In this document: piece by piece, positions 7,182 through 15,032 of the stretch | Numbering within the stretch: the first letter of the stretch is position 1 | Layout: every line of letters begins with the position of its first letter | Source of the DNA: an uncultured Muribaculaceae bacterium | GTDB lineage: Bacteria > Bacteroidota > Bacteroidia > Bacteroidales > Muribaculaceae | Length of the DNA: 27,436 nucleotides | Assembly (NCBI GenBank): GCA_934663645.1 | Contig: CAKUKR010000024.1 | Location: 1 to 27,436 of the forward strand | Reading direction: 5' to 3' | Made by a program: the position numbers and the translations under genes | The notes under the pieces: model-generated | The model's database searches: none | Told to the model about the DNA's origin: nothing | Seen by the model: the letters and a program-made list of their open reading frames with translations, nothing else

Positions 7182-7871
7182 ATGAAAAAACTCGTGATCT
7201 CTTCAGGTGCCGGCATCTCAGCAGAGAGCGGCATCAAGACATTCCGCGACAGCGACGGACTGTGGGAAAACTATGACGTGATGAAAGTGGCAAGCGCCGA
7301 AGGGTTCGCCAAAGACCCGGAGCTGATACACCGCTTCTACAACGAGCGTCGCCGCGCCCTCCACACTGCTCAGCCCAATGAGGCGCACAAGATACTTGCG
7401 CGTCTCGAAAGCCAGTATGACGTGCGCATCATCACGCAGAACGTTGATGACCTGCACGAGCGTGCCGGCTCCACCCACGTGCTTCACCTGCACGGCGAGC
7501 TGATGAAGATACGCTCTGTGTCAGACCCCAACTACATCATCCCCGTGACAGAGGAAACCATGGAGACGACCCCGCAGACACGTGGCCCTCGCGGCGACCT
7601 GATGCGTCCGCACATAGTCTTCTTCCATGAGGATGTGCCCAACATGGCTGCTGCTGCGCAGCTGGCCTCGGAGGCTGACATATTCGTGGTCGTAGGCACC
7701 TCGCTGGTGGTCTACCCCGCAGCCGGGCTCATCAACTTCGTGCGCCCTGGCGTGCCTATCTACTACATCGACCCGCGTCCGGCTGACGTGTCCGGCATAC
7801 CGGGAGTGAACGTAATCGCCCTGCCCGCGACACAAGGCATGGCACGTTTGGCCGAAATACTGGCCGAATGA
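7182..7871 (+). CDS. NAD-dependent protein deacylase, CobB-like class III sirtuin
   Basis: A 229 aa Sir2-family enzyme that removes acyl groups from lysines, consuming NAD+. Visible motifs: GAGISAESGIKTFR (residues 9-22), TQNVDDLHERAGS (85-97) with HLHGEL carrying the catalytic His104, and GTSLVVYPAAG near residue 173. Tyr53 and Arg56 (FYNERRR) match the Tyr-x-x-Arg pair that class III sirtuins use to bind succinyl or malonyl groups, so desuccinylase activity is likely. The protein has no cysteine, so the usual four-Cys zinc site is absent, as I recall for other Bacteroidales homologues. The ATG at 7182 is chosen because the frame upstream spans the aspA terminator and this gene's promoter. 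Confidence 0.93.
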   Translation: MKKLVISSGAGISAESGIKTFRDSDGLWENYDVMKVASAEGFAKDPELIHRFYNERRRALHTAQPNEAHKILARLESQYDVRIITQNVDDLHERAGSTHVLHLHGELMKIRSVSDPNYIIPVTEETMETTPQTRGPRGDLMRPHIVFFHEDVPNMAAAAQLASEADIFVVVGTSLVVYPAAGLINFVRPGVPIYYIDPRPADVSGIPGVNVIALPATQGMARLAEILAE

Positions 7872-7949
7872 CAGGCCGTCAGGGGTGGAAAGCGTGGAAT
7901 ATGTTATGTAACATATAAATGCAGCAACCACCCCAACGGAAAAAATGAT

Positions 7950-7957
7950 TACTTTTG
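7950..7957 (+). promoter_or_regulatory. -7 box of the kor operon
   Basis: TACTTTTG matches TAnnTTTG exactly, 28 nt before the korD ATG. No TTTG-like -33 box occurs 19-21 nt upstream. Confidence 0.6.
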
Positions 7958-7985
7958 TGCAACCTAACAATCAAAGACTCTAAAT

Positions 7986-8216
7986 ATGGCAAAAGTAAAA
8001 GGAGCAATCACCGTGAATACGGAGAGATGCAAGGGATGCAACCTCTGCGTGGTGGCATGTCCCACCAAAACTCTCTCATTACAGCCCAACGAAGTCAATG
8101 ACCGTGGCTACCATTATGCCTACATGGCCAACCCTGACAATTGTACTGGCTGCTGCTCATGCGCTTGGGTTTGCCCCGATGCTTGCATCGAGGTTTACCG
8201 CGTCAAGGTGGACTGA
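7986..8216 (+). CDS. korD: 2-oxoacid:ferredoxin oxidoreductase delta (ferredoxin) subunit
   Basis: A 76 aa protein with two [4Fe-4S] binding motifs. The first is Cys15, Cys18, Cys21 and Cys25 (CKGCNLCVVACP); the second uses Cys53, Cys56, Cys59 and Cys63 (CTGCCSCAWVCP), with two further cysteines at 57 and 67. It is the electron-transfer subunit that passes electrons from the TPP-bound intermediate to ferredoxin. It is the first gene of the four-gene operon, 77 nt before the alpha subunit. The small size and separate gene fit the four-subunit (2-oxoglutarate or branched-chain 2-oxoacid) enzymes, not the fused pyruvate enzyme. The exact substrate is not decided by this subunit. Confidence 0.93.
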   Translation: MAKVKGAITVNTERCKGCNLCVVACPTKTLSLQPNEVNDRGYHYAYMANPDNCTGCCSCAWVCPDACIEVYRVKVD

Positions 8217-8293
8217 CCTTGCGGTAACGCATCCAACACCCCAAACACTTTATTCTAACTCAATTACCAACAGACAAAAGAAAAAACATCGAT

Positions 8294-9376
8294 ATGGAAG
8301 AGGTAAGACTCATGAAAGGTAACGAGGCTATAGCCCACGCCGCCATCAGATATGGCTTCGACGGCTATTTCGGATACCCTATCACCCCTCAGTCGGAAGT
8401 GCTCGAAACTCTCGAAGAACTCATGCCCTGGGAGACAACCGGTATGGTAGTGCTCCAGGCAGAGTCTGAAGTAGCGGCCATCAACATGGTTTATGGCGGC
8501 GCATCAAGCGGCAAGGCTTGTATGACATCATCTTCATCACCCGGTGTCAGCCTCAAGCAGGAGGGTATCTCCTACATCGCGGCTGCATCGCTGCCCGCGC
8601 TCATCCTCAACGTAATGCGCGGCGGCCCGGGCCTCGGCACTATCCAGCCTTCGCAGGCAGACTACTTCCAGGCTACCAAGGGCGGCGGCCACGGTGACTA
8701 CCACCTCATTGTCCTCGCCCCCTCTACCGTTCAGGAGATGGTTGACTTCGTAGGTCTCGGCATGGACCTCGCCTTCAAATATACCAACCCTGCAATGATT
8801 CTTGCCGACGGTATCGTAGGCCAGATGATGGAGAAGGTTGTCCTCCCCGAGCAGCGTCCTCGCCGCACAGAGGAGCAGATCCGCAAGGAATGCACCTGGG
8901 CGACAACAGGCCGCAAGGACTTGCGCAAGCGCAACGTGGTGACATCACTCGAACTCGAATCAGCTCGCATGGAGGTCATCAACCACGAGCTGCAGGCTCG
9001 CTACCGCGAAATAGAGAAGAACGAGACACGCTGGGAGGAAATCAACGTTGAAGGCGCAGACTATCTGATCGTCGCTTTCGGCACAATCGCCCGCATCTGC
9101 GCCAAGGCACAGGAGATGGCAGCCGAGCAGGGCATCAAGGTGGGCATCATCCGTCCTATCACACTGTGGCCGTTCCCGACAGAGGCTATCAACCGTGCAG
9201 CACAGGGCAAGAAAGGCATCCTCTGCGTAGAGCTCAACGCCGGCCAGATGATCGAAGACGTTCGCCTCGCCGTCCATGACGCTATCCCCGTAGAGCACTT
9301 CGGTCGCCTCGGCGGTATCATCCCCAGCCCCGATGAGGTACTCGACGCTCTCAATGAGAAAATCATCAAGAAGTAA
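8294..9376 (+). CDS. korA: 2-oxoacid:ferredoxin oxidoreductase alpha subunit (KorA/VorB-type)
   Basis: A 360 aa alpha subunit of the 2-oxoacid:ferredoxin oxidoreductase that converts a 2-oxoacid plus CoA to acyl-CoA and CO2 while reducing ferredoxin. The N-terminal pyrimidine-binding domain shows GNEAIAHAAIRYG, the substrate loop GYPITPQSE and the long motif around SSSSPGVSLKQEGISY. The C-terminal half (about residue 250 on) holds the transketolase C-like domain. The sequence also resembles proteins annotated as VorB (3-methyl-2-oxobutanoate), so the substrate may be 2-oxoglutarate, branched-chain 2-oxoacids or both. Third-party annotations for Bacteroidales use either name. The gap to korB is 25 nt. 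Confidence 0.93.
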   Translation: MEEVRLMKGNEAIAHAAIRYGFDGYFGYPITPQSEVLETLEELMPWETTGMVVLQAESEVAAINMVYGGASSGKACMTSSSSPGVSLKQEGISYIAAASLPALILNVMRGGPGLGTIQPSQADYFQATKGGGHGDYHLIVLAPSTVQEMVDFVGLGMDLAFKYTNPAMILADGIVGQMMEKVVLPEQRPRRTEEQIRKECTWATTGRKDLRKRNVVTSLELESARMEVINHELQARYREIEKNETRWEEINVEGADYLIVAFGTIARICAKAQEMAAEQGIKVGIIRPITLWPFPTEAINRAAQGKKGILCVELNAGQMIEDVRLAVHDAIPVEHFGRLGGIIPSPDEVLDALNEKIIKK

Positions 9377-9401
9377 TTAATGCTCTAACCTATCGAAATC
9401 A

Positions 9402-10163
9402 ATGGAAATACAAGATATTATCCGCCCCGAGAACAAGGTATATTCCAAGCCTGAGCTTCTCGAAGAGGTACACATGCACTACTGCCCGGGATGCAGCCAC
9501 GGTGTCATCCACAAACTCGTTGCCGAGGTAGTGGCAGAAATGGGACTCACAGAAAAAACCATCGGCGTTTCTCCCGTAGGTTGCGCCGTATTCGCATACA
9601 ACTACATCGATGTTGACTGGATCGAAGCAGCCCACGGCCGCGCACCCGCAGTGGCTACAGCTGTCAGCCGCCTCAACCCCGAGAACGTGGTCTTCACATA
9701 CCAGGGCGACGGTGACATGTCGGCTATCGGTACAGCAGAGTCTATCCACGCTGCCAACCGTGGCGAGAACATCGTCATGATATTCGTCAACAATGCCATT
9801 TACGGCATGACTGGCGGCCAGATGGCGCCGACCACGCTGATTGGCCAGAAGACAGCCACATCTCCCTACGGCCGTCGCGTTGACCTCAACGGCTATCCTC
9901 TCGAAATCACCAACCTCATGGCTATCCTCGACGGTACTTGCCTCGTGACACGTCAGGCTGTGCACACTCCCGCAGCTGTGCGCAAGACCAAGGCCGCGCT
10001 GAAGAAGGCTTTCGAGAACGCGCTTGCCAAGAAAGGCACTTCCGTAGTTGAGGTAGTGGCTACCTGCAACTCGGGCTGGAAGATGAGTCCCGAAAAGGCA
10101 AATGAGTGGATGGTAGAGCACATGTTCGAGAAATATCCTCTCGGTGACCTCAAAAACGTTTAA
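9402..10163 (+). CDS. korB: 2-oxoacid:ferredoxin oxidoreductase beta (TPP-binding) subunit
   Basis: A 253 aa subunit that binds thiamine pyrophosphate and Mg2+. The TPP motif is visible as GDGDMSAIGTAESIHAANRG near residues 103-122, followed by FVNNAIYGMTGGQ. The N-terminal HYCPGCSHG motif (about residues 27-35) carries cysteines typical of this family, and GVSPVGCA follows. There is no C-terminal extension. It sits between the alpha subunit (25 nt) and the gamma subunit (22 nt) and acts with them in the cytoplasm. The same assignment caveat on substrate applies. Confidence 0.94.
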   Translation: MEIQDIIRPENKVYSKPELLEEVHMHYCPGCSHGVIHKLVAEVVAEMGLTEKTIGVSPVGCAVFAYNYIDVDWIEAAHGRAPAVATAVSRLNPENVVFTYQGDGDMSAIGTAESIHAANRGENIVMIFVNNAIYGMTGGQMAPTTLIGQKTATSPYGRRVDLNGYPLEITNLMAILDGTCLVTRQAVHTPAAVRKTKAALKKAFENALAKKGTSVVEVVATCNSGWKMSPEKANEWMVEHMFEKYPLGDLKNV

Positions 10164-10185
10164 CCCCAAACACAGGAATCAACCA

Positions 10186-10725
10186 ATGAAAGAAGAAATC
10201 ATCATAGCCGGATTCGGCGGTCAAGGTGTCCTCTCTATGGGTAAAATCCTCGCCTATTCAGGACTTATGGACGACAAGGAGGTAACCTGGATGCCGTCTT
10301 ACGGCCCCGAACAGCGCGGCGGTACCGCCAATGTGACTGTCATCCTCAGCGACGAGAGAATTTCATCTCCCGTACTCGACAAATATGACATCGTCATCGC
10401 TCTCAACCAGCAGAGCCTCGACAAGTTCGCACCCAAGGTGAAACCCGGCGGCATCCTCATCTTCGATACCAACGGCATCCACAACCGCCCCACCCGCGAC
10501 GACATCAAGATCTACCCCATCGACGCTATGGAGGCTACCATGGAAATCGGCAACTCCAAGGCTTACAACATGGTGGTAATGGGCGCATTGCTTGAGGCCA
10601 TGCCCTACAAGCTCCCCATGGAGAATGTCATCAAGGGTCTGAAGAAGTCTCTCCCCGAGCGTCACCACAAGCTGATACCTCTCAACGAGCAGGCTATCGA
10701 GAAGGGACGCGCATTGCTCAAATAA
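10186..10725 (+). CDS. korC: 2-oxoacid:ferredoxin oxidoreductase gamma subunit
   Basis: A 179 aa protein of the pyruvate/ketoisovalerate oxidoreductase catalytic (POR gamma) family. The N-terminal IIIAGFGGQGVLSMGKILA glycine-rich motif and the SYGPEQRGGTANVTVILS segment are characteristic. The start is ATG at 10186, right before that motif; the frame can be read from 10144 but that part overlaps the end of korB and is not conserved-looking. This is the last gene of the D-A-B-C operon, and an intrinsic terminator follows after 37 nt. The gene set is complete for a four-subunit enzyme. Confidence 0.94.
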   Translation: MKEEIIIAGFGGQGVLSMGKILAYSGLMDDKEVTWMPSYGPEQRGGTANVTVILSDERISSPVLDKYDIVIALNQQSLDKFAPKVKPGGILIFDTNGIHNRPTRDDIKIYPIDAMEATMEIGNSKAYNMVVMGALLEAMPYKLPMENVIKGLKKSLPERHHKLIPLNEQAIEKGRALLK

Positions 10726-10762
10726 CGACTCGATTCGTTTGAATTCTAGTATTCATACATTA

Positions 10763-10803
10763 GGAGAGGTTGCGCCGACCGGCGCGGCCTCTTCGTTTAT
10801 TTG
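10763..10803 (+). terminator. Intrinsic terminator of the kor operon
   Basis: A long GC-rich stem: AGAGG and GCGCC (10765-10776) pair with GGCGC and CCTCT (10781-10792), with two T-G pairs between, around a GACC tetraloop. A T-rich tail (TTCGTTTATTTGG) follows. Confidence 0.85.
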
Positions 10804-10814
10804 GTTAATTGTCA

Positions 10815-10850
10815 TCGGAGTTCTCCCAACTAGGAGAACTCCGAATTTTC
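10815..10850. terminator. Second strong hairpin upstream of rnpA
   Basis: A perfect 12 bp stem, TCGGAGTTCTCC (10815-10826) with GGAGAACTCCGA (10833-10844), and a 6 nt loop CAACTA, followed by ATTTTC on the plus strand. It may be a backup terminator for the kor operon. Being so close to perfect and just 16 bp before the rnpA promoter, it could also be an operator or insulator. Confidence 0.6.
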
Positions 10851-10866
10851 GGAGAGAATGCCCCGC

Positions 10867-10897
10867 TTTGCAGTGAGGGCGGTTTTTATTATTTTTG
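10867..10897 (+). promoter_or_regulatory. rnpA-yidD promoter
   Basis: TTTG (10867-10870), 19 nt spacer, TATTTTTG (10890-10897). The start of transcription would be near 10904, only a few bases from the ATG at 10907. This rules out the TTG at 10895 as the translation start. Confidence 0.75.
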
Positions 10898-10906
10898 CAT
10901 CACGAT

Positions 10907-11416
10907 ATGGATACAGCGGCACTGAACAAGACCATTCGAGACACAGCGGCACTTGATGCCACTATGCCAGACGCGCCGAGGCTGACTCTGCGCAAGGCTG
11001 ACCGTCTGCACCACAGGACGCTCGTTAACGGTCTGTATGACGGCGGCAACTCGCTGTATTCCTACCCGCTGCGTATGCAGTGGCGTGCGCTCTCGCAGGA
11101 GGAGCTTGCGGCTTCGTTCAGAGGGGACGTTCCCAAGGGGATAGCACCGGTGCAGATGATGGTTACGATACCGAAGCGCAAGCAGCGTCATGCCGTTGAC
11201 CGTGTGCTGATGCGCCGCCGTGTGCGCGAGGCATACCGGCTGTCGCGCCGTCAGCTGCTGGACTGCGTATGCTCTATGCCATACGCCACTGTGTCGCTCT
11301 CATTCGTCTACATCTCCGACAAGAAATGCGGTTATGCCAAGGTGCAGTCGGCTGTAGTCACGCTCCTGAACAAGCTGCGCAAGGCACTTGCGGAAAAGCA
11401 GGAGGCTATGCCATGA
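10907..11416 (+). CDS. rnpA: Ribonuclease P protein component
   Basis: A 169 aa basic protein subunit of RNase P, which helps the catalytic RNA cleave tRNA leaders. The family core is recognisable from [16 protein letters not shown] (residue 29 on), through [15 protein letters not shown], to the C-terminal helix VREAYRL (106-112). The RNR-type motif usually read as R-N-R/x-x-K-R appears as DRVLMRRR here, so the conserved Asn is replaced by Val. An N-terminal extension of about 28 residues precedes the core. The start could be ATG 10907 or, if the transcript is short at its 5' end, ATG 10964 (MPDAPRL). The last four bases overlap yidD. Identity is supported by gene order rnpA-yidD, which is conserved in bacteria. 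Confidence 0.88.
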   Translation: MDTAALNKTIRDTAALDATMPDAPRLTLRKADRLHHRTLVNGLYDGGNSLYSYPLRMQWRALSQEELAASFRGDVPKGIAPVQMMVTIPKRKQRHAVDRVLMRRRVREAYRLSRRQLLDCVCSMPYATVSLSFVYISDKKCGYAKVQSAVVTLLNKLRKALAEKQEAMP

Positions 11417-11676
11417 ATGCTGCGCTGCGCCGCTGCCTGACGTTTCCCGCACGGCTGCTGCGGTGGCTTGTCATCGGGCTTATACAGTTCTATAGAGGCG
11501 CGATTTCGCCGCTGTTTCCTCCGTCATGCCGCTATACGCCGACGTGCAGCCAGTATGCCATAGAGGCGATACGCATACACGGCCTATTGCGTGGCGGCTG
11601 GCTTGCGTTGCGCCGCCTGTCGCGGTGTCATCCGTGGGGCGGCCACGGATATGACCCTGTTCCACCGAAAAAGTAA
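11413..11676 (+). CDS. yidD: Membrane protein insertion efficiency factor
   Basis: An 87 aa membrane-associated protein of the YidD family that assists YidC-dependent insertion of membrane proteins. Visible are an N-terminal amphipathic or membrane-associated stretch ([21 protein letters not shown]), the core [16 protein letters not shown] with its two cysteines, and the C-terminal signature [14 protein letters not shown]. The start is ATG 11413, overlapping the rnpA stop as ATGA; this indicates translational coupling. An upstream in-frame extension lies wholly inside rnpA and is rejected. The family usually has yidC next; here the convergent flippase gene ends only 11 nt away. Confidence 0.95.
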   Translation: MNAALRRCLTFPARLLRWLVIGLIQFYRGAISPLFPPSCRYTPTCSQYAIEAIRIHGLLRGGWLALRRLSRCHPWGGHGYDPVPPKK

Positions 11677-11687
11677 GTGCGTTTTTG

Positions 11688-13205
11688 TCAGCGATGCAGC
11701 CGGGCGGCGACTGCGCTGCGCTGTCCAGGCGTGAGGGCGAGAAGCCAAACCGAGGCGGCATATACGGGCAGCAGCGTGAGCACGGTGGCTATCAGGCGCA
11801 GCAGCGGCTGCATACTGCCGGTGCATTGCCATACAAGCGCGACAGCAGCGGCGCACACGGCAGTGACCATGACAGCGGGGATTATTGCCCGGCGCAGGTA
11901 TTGCCCTTCGGGCAGTCCGCAGCGTATGCGCAGGTAGATGATGCGTGCGGCGAGTATGGCTACCTCAACCCCTACCTTGACCCAAGCGGCGGTGATGAAC
12001 GGCAGTCCGCAAGCGTACAGCACCCATGTCAGCAGGAAATTGAGCGTGATGAGACTGCCGAGTATGAGCTGGTAGTTGCGTATGCGCCCGGTGGCGAACA
12101 CGGCGGAGTCTATCGTCGGCGTGAAGCTGACCACAAGCACTTGCGCTATCGTCAGTATGCTGTACATGGCAGCGTCTGGCGGCAGCGTGTCGCCGAGCCA
12201 CAGGTGCAGCAGCGTCTCGATGTTGAACATTGCCGGTATAGCCAGCAGCAGTATCAGCAGGTAGGTGAATTTGCCGATATTCAGCACCAGCGACCTCATT
12301 TCGGCGAGCCGTCCGGCGGCATAGTCCTTGACTATTCGCGGCGAGGAGGCCTTGCTGATGTTGGTGACGAGTATGAAGACGGCGGTATGCACCTGCACGG
12401 CGATGCCGTAAGCCGCATTGCCGGCTACGCCGAAATACATGTTTATAAGCACATTGACTCCTTGCAGCGAGAGCATCGATGCGAGCGACCCCAAGATGTT
12501 CCATCCGCTGAACGAGGCCATTTTTTTCACGAGCGACCAGTCGCGTATGCGGCTTATGCGCACGTACCGGAACTTGCGGCGGCTGAAAGTGACGTATGTC
12601 AGCGTGATGACGGTTTCGGCAGCCAGTGTCAGCAGCCCGTATGCCGGCAGCCGCAGGTCGGCAGCGGTGTATGGCAGCACGAACACGATGCCGAGCAGCA
12701 GCACAGCCTCAAGCAGGCAGACGACGGCGTAGAATGACATCCTCTCCGAGGCGACGATGACTGACTCGTAGGGCATGCGCATGGTGTTGGCGACCAGGAC
12801 GAGTATGCAGAACTGGAACGTCCACGCGGCTTGCGTCTCCATGCCTGGCGGTATGGTCATGCGCGAGGAGAGAAACCACAGCCCGAAAGTCTCCAGCACG
12901 GCGACTGTAAGCAGCGCGACGGCGACGAAAAACCAGAAGCCGGTTGCGAAGATGCGCCGAAGGTTCTCCCCACCCTTGCCCATGTCGAAGTTGAGGAAAC
13001 GTTGCACGGCAGCCACGAGCGTCGGTGAGATGAAGGTGAAGCCGGTGACAAAGCCGGTAATCGCTGTCCACAGGCCGTAGTCGTCGATGCCGAGTATGCC
13101 GAGGACAACGCGCACGGTGTACAGGCGGACTATCATCATGACCGCCATGCGTATGTACAGGTACATCGTGTTGCGGGCTATGCGCTTGTTGTCGCTGTCA
13201 CTCAT
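11688..13205 (-). CDS. Wzx-like lipid-linked oligosaccharide flippase
   Basis: A 505 aa integral membrane protein of the polysaccharide biosynthesis/MOP exporter superfamily. About 12-14 hydrophobic segments can be read along the whole length. The N-terminal RIARNTMYLYIRMAVMMIVRLYTVRVVLGILG fits the Wzx/RfbX family, with the following GIDDYGLWTAITGF segment. Its expected role is to flip undecaprenyl-linked repeat units across the inner membrane. It is the last gene of the exopolysaccharide operon, 12 nt after the GT92-like gene, and its end faces yidD with an 11 nt gap. No clear terminator is seen between the two convergent genes. A MurJ-like role is less likely given the context. Confidence 0.88.
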   Translation of the reverse strand: MSDSDNKRIARNTMYLYIRMAVMMIVRLYTVRVVLGILGIDDYGLWTAITGFVTGFTFISPTLVAAVQRFLNFDMGKGGENLRRIFATGFWFFVAVALLTVAVLETFGLWFLSSRMTIPPGMETQAAWTFQFCILVLVANTMRMPYESVIVASERMSFYAVVCLLEAVLLLGIVFVLPYTAADLRLPAYGLLTLAAETVITLTYVTFSRRKFRYVRISRIRDWSLVKKMASFSGWNILGSLASMLSLQGVNVLINMYFGVAGNAAYGIAVQVHTAVFILVTNISKASSPRIVKDYAAGRLAEMRSLVLNIGKFTYLLILLLAIPAMFNIETLLHLWLGDTLPPDAAMYSILTIAQVLVVSFTPTIDSAVFATGRIRNYQLILGSLITLNFLLTWVLYACGLPFITAAWVKVGVEVAILAARIIYLRIRCGLPEGQYLRRAIIPAVMVTAVCAAAVALVWQCTGSMQPLLRLIATVLTLLPVYAASVWLLALTPGQRSAVAARLHR

Positions 13206-13217
13206 CGTGAGTCGTGC

Positions 13218-14180
13218 TTAGTCGAGTTTTTTGCCCATGCGCAGTTTCAGTAGCACGAGCCACCGCTGTATTGAGTAGTCGCGGGTGGAGCAGTTCAGCT
13301 CGTGCATCTCAAATCGGCCCTTCTTCTTTTTCAGCTCAATGTTGTCATGGCTATACACGTCGCCGCGATTGAAATCCTTGTACATGTACCAGTCGTAAGA
13401 CTTGCTGAAATAATGGTTGATGTATGCACGCTGCCCTATTCCTCGCCGCCACAGTGTCGGGGCATACGGCACAGGGAGCTTGTTGTCGGCTACAGGATAC
13501 AATCTCATGCCGAGGTATCGCGCCCAATGCTCATGCACCCAGATGCGGCAGAAGTCATAATCATTGTTTATGAACGATTTGCCGAGGTGGCACAGCCACG
13601 GCCATGCGGCAGTGTACCGCTCGGTGACGAGTTCGCCGGGCATGTATTCCGTATGTCCAGAAGTGCCGAAGTCTCGCCAGTGAAGCACTAAAGAGGGACA
13701 GTGCCGGAAACTGTGCAGCAGCGTCTTGATGTTGTTGTCGCGGCGCAGGTTTATGAACTCGTCGGCATCTATGTAGCCTATCCAGTGCGCCTCGTTGCGG
13801 AAGCGCCTGTAGCAGTCGTTGTAAGCGTCAATCTGCGCACATTCGTGAGGCCAGTCTATGAGAGTCACCGTGCCGTTATCGATGTACGGCTGCAGCACTT
13901 CGAGGTAGTTGTCGTCGGAAAAATTGTTGTACAGATAGAAATGGTCAACACCTATAATCAGATAGTATTCAATCCATTCGCGCATAAAACGGGCTTCGTT
14001 GCGGAATATGAGGCACAGAGCCACTTCGTGGCGGTAGGTGCGGCGTTTGGCGAATAGCGTATGCAGGACTATGAATATCCATTGCAGACACAGGATGGCA
14101 AGGGCAAAGATGTTATGAGCCAATATTTTGGAATGCGGTTCACGCGAATCGGGTACACCTTGGTAGTATCTTATGCGCAT
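13218..14180 (-). CDS. GT92/GT2-like glycosyltransferase
   Basis: A 320 aa glycosyltransferase whose central part (about residues 55-230) resembles the Glyco_tranf_2_4/GT92 group: LCLIFRNEARFMREWIEYY followed by GVDHFYLYNNFSDD and a DADEF metal-binding motif near residue 139. A hydrophobic segment near residues 26-44 (ALAILCLQWIFIVLH) suggests a membrane anchor. It probably adds a sugar to the lipid-linked repeat unit; donor and acceptor cannot be told. It is the seventh gene of the operon, with 12-nt gaps on both sides. There are many aromatic residues and a Lys-rich C-terminus. It is unlike the three GT2 genes beside it, so the operon combines two glycosyltransferase types. Confidence 0.85.
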   Translation of the reverse strand: MRIRYYQGVPDSREPHSKILAHNIFALAILCLQWIFIVLHTLFAKRRTYRHEVALCLIFRNEARFMREWIEYYLIIGVDHFYLYNNFSDDNYLEVLQPYIDNGTVTLIDWPHECAQIDAYNDCYRRFRNEAHWIGYIDADEFINLRRDNNIKTLLHSFRHCPSLVLHWRDFGTSGHTEYMPGELVTERYTAAWPWLCHLGKSFINNDYDFCRIWVHEHWARYLGMRLYPVADNKLPVPYAPTLWRRGIGQRAYINHYFSKSYDWYMYKDFNRGDVYSHDNIELKKKKGRFEMHELNCSTRDYSIQRWLVLLKLRMGKKLD

Positions 14181-14192
14181 GGTTTGTCTGTA

Positions 14193-15032
14193 TTACTGTT
14201 TGTTGTTTACGTCGGCGATATGCCGGCGGCACTCGCGGTTGCGTCTGCGCCGCTCGCTGTCGAACAGCCAGCCCCATTTGTTGAAGTACTTGAACGTGCT
14301 GTTGAGGTGGTAGCGCAGCAGCCGGCGGTTGTGGTAGCTCCCCTTGGCGTATGCGTGGTACACGCACACTTTGGGATAGAACACGGTCTTGGACTGCGCG
14401 CCTATGCGGCGGCACAGGTCAAGGTCTTCGGCATACATGAAGAAGCGCGGGTCGAAATACCCGACCCGGCGCAGCACGGCGCAGCGCATGAACATGAAGC
14501 AGCCTGAGAGTGACGGCACCTCCATGGGAGTGTCATAGCCGAAGCCGCGTAGCTCGTAGCGTGTGTTCAGCCGCCGCCGCACACCCTTGACAGGGATAAA
14601 CCGGCGCACTATCAGGTCTGCCGGCGAGGGGAGCATCTTGCACAGGTACTGCGTTTCGCCGTCCGGATACAGGATTTTGGGCATCACCAGCCCGCAGTCG
14701 GGGTTGGCATCCATATAGTCAGCCAGCGACTCCACTACCGGGTCTGTCCAGTATACGTCGGGGTTTACCACGAGGTGATAATCCGCGCCGCTGTCTACCG
14801 AAGCTGCAATGCCGTAGTTGTGTCCGCGTCCGTAGCCGAGGTTTTCCTCATGGTGGTATGTTATTCGGTCACAGCCCTCAAGGCATCTTTTTATGGACGT
14901 GTCGGGGGAGTGGTCGATGACGTATATGCGGTGTACGGGTGAACGTTCCAGCGAGGCAATCAGCTTTTTCAGCTCGTCGGGAGGAGTGAGGTATGTCACT
15001 ATCGAGGCATTGATGGTTCGCGTCGTGTTCAT
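14193..15032 (-). CDS. GT2 glycosyltransferase, rhamnosyltransferase-like
   Basis: A 279 aa family 2 glycosyltransferase of the WbbL-like type. The N-terminal INASIVTYLTPPDELKKLI, the NPDVYW metal/nucleotide motif and the acceptor-side LSGCFMFMRCAVLRRVGYFD with FFMYAEDLDLCRR are all typical. The start is ATG at 15032, which overlaps the stop of the upstream gene as ATGA (15029-15032). The frame stays open upstream to 15191, but that stretch lies inside the upstream GT2 gene and has no family similarity. Rhamnose is a guess from family resemblance. Its product probably acts in the cytoplasm at the inner membrane face. Confidence 0.9.
   Translation of the reverse strand: MNTTRTINASIVTYLTPPDELKKLIASLERSPVHRIYVIDHSPDTSIKRCLEGCDRITYHHEENLGYGRGHNYGIAASVDSGADYHLVVNPDVYWTDPVVESLADYMDANPDCGLVMPKILYPDGETQYLCKMLPSPADLIVRRFIPVKGVRRRLNTRYELRGFGYDTPMEVPSLSGCFMFMRCAVLRRVGYFDPRFFMYAEDLDLCRRIGAQSKTVFYPKVCVYHAYAKGSYHNRRLLRYHLNSTFKYFNKWGWLFDSERRRRNRECRRHIADVNNKQ

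Noticed and set aside
7986..10725. Pyruvate:ferredoxin oxidoreductase
   Set aside because: Subunits are separate and the alpha subunit resembles KorA/VorB; the Bacteroidota pyruvate enzyme is usually a single fused chain.
11677..11687. Bidirectional terminator between yidD and the flippase
   Set aside because: Only AAAAA and TTTTT runs flank a short spacer; no GC-rich stem could be drawn in the 11 nt gap.
11685..12737. A 350 codon open frame on the plus strand
   Set aside because: It is antisense to the flippase gene, with a low-complexity Gln/His/Gly-rich product.
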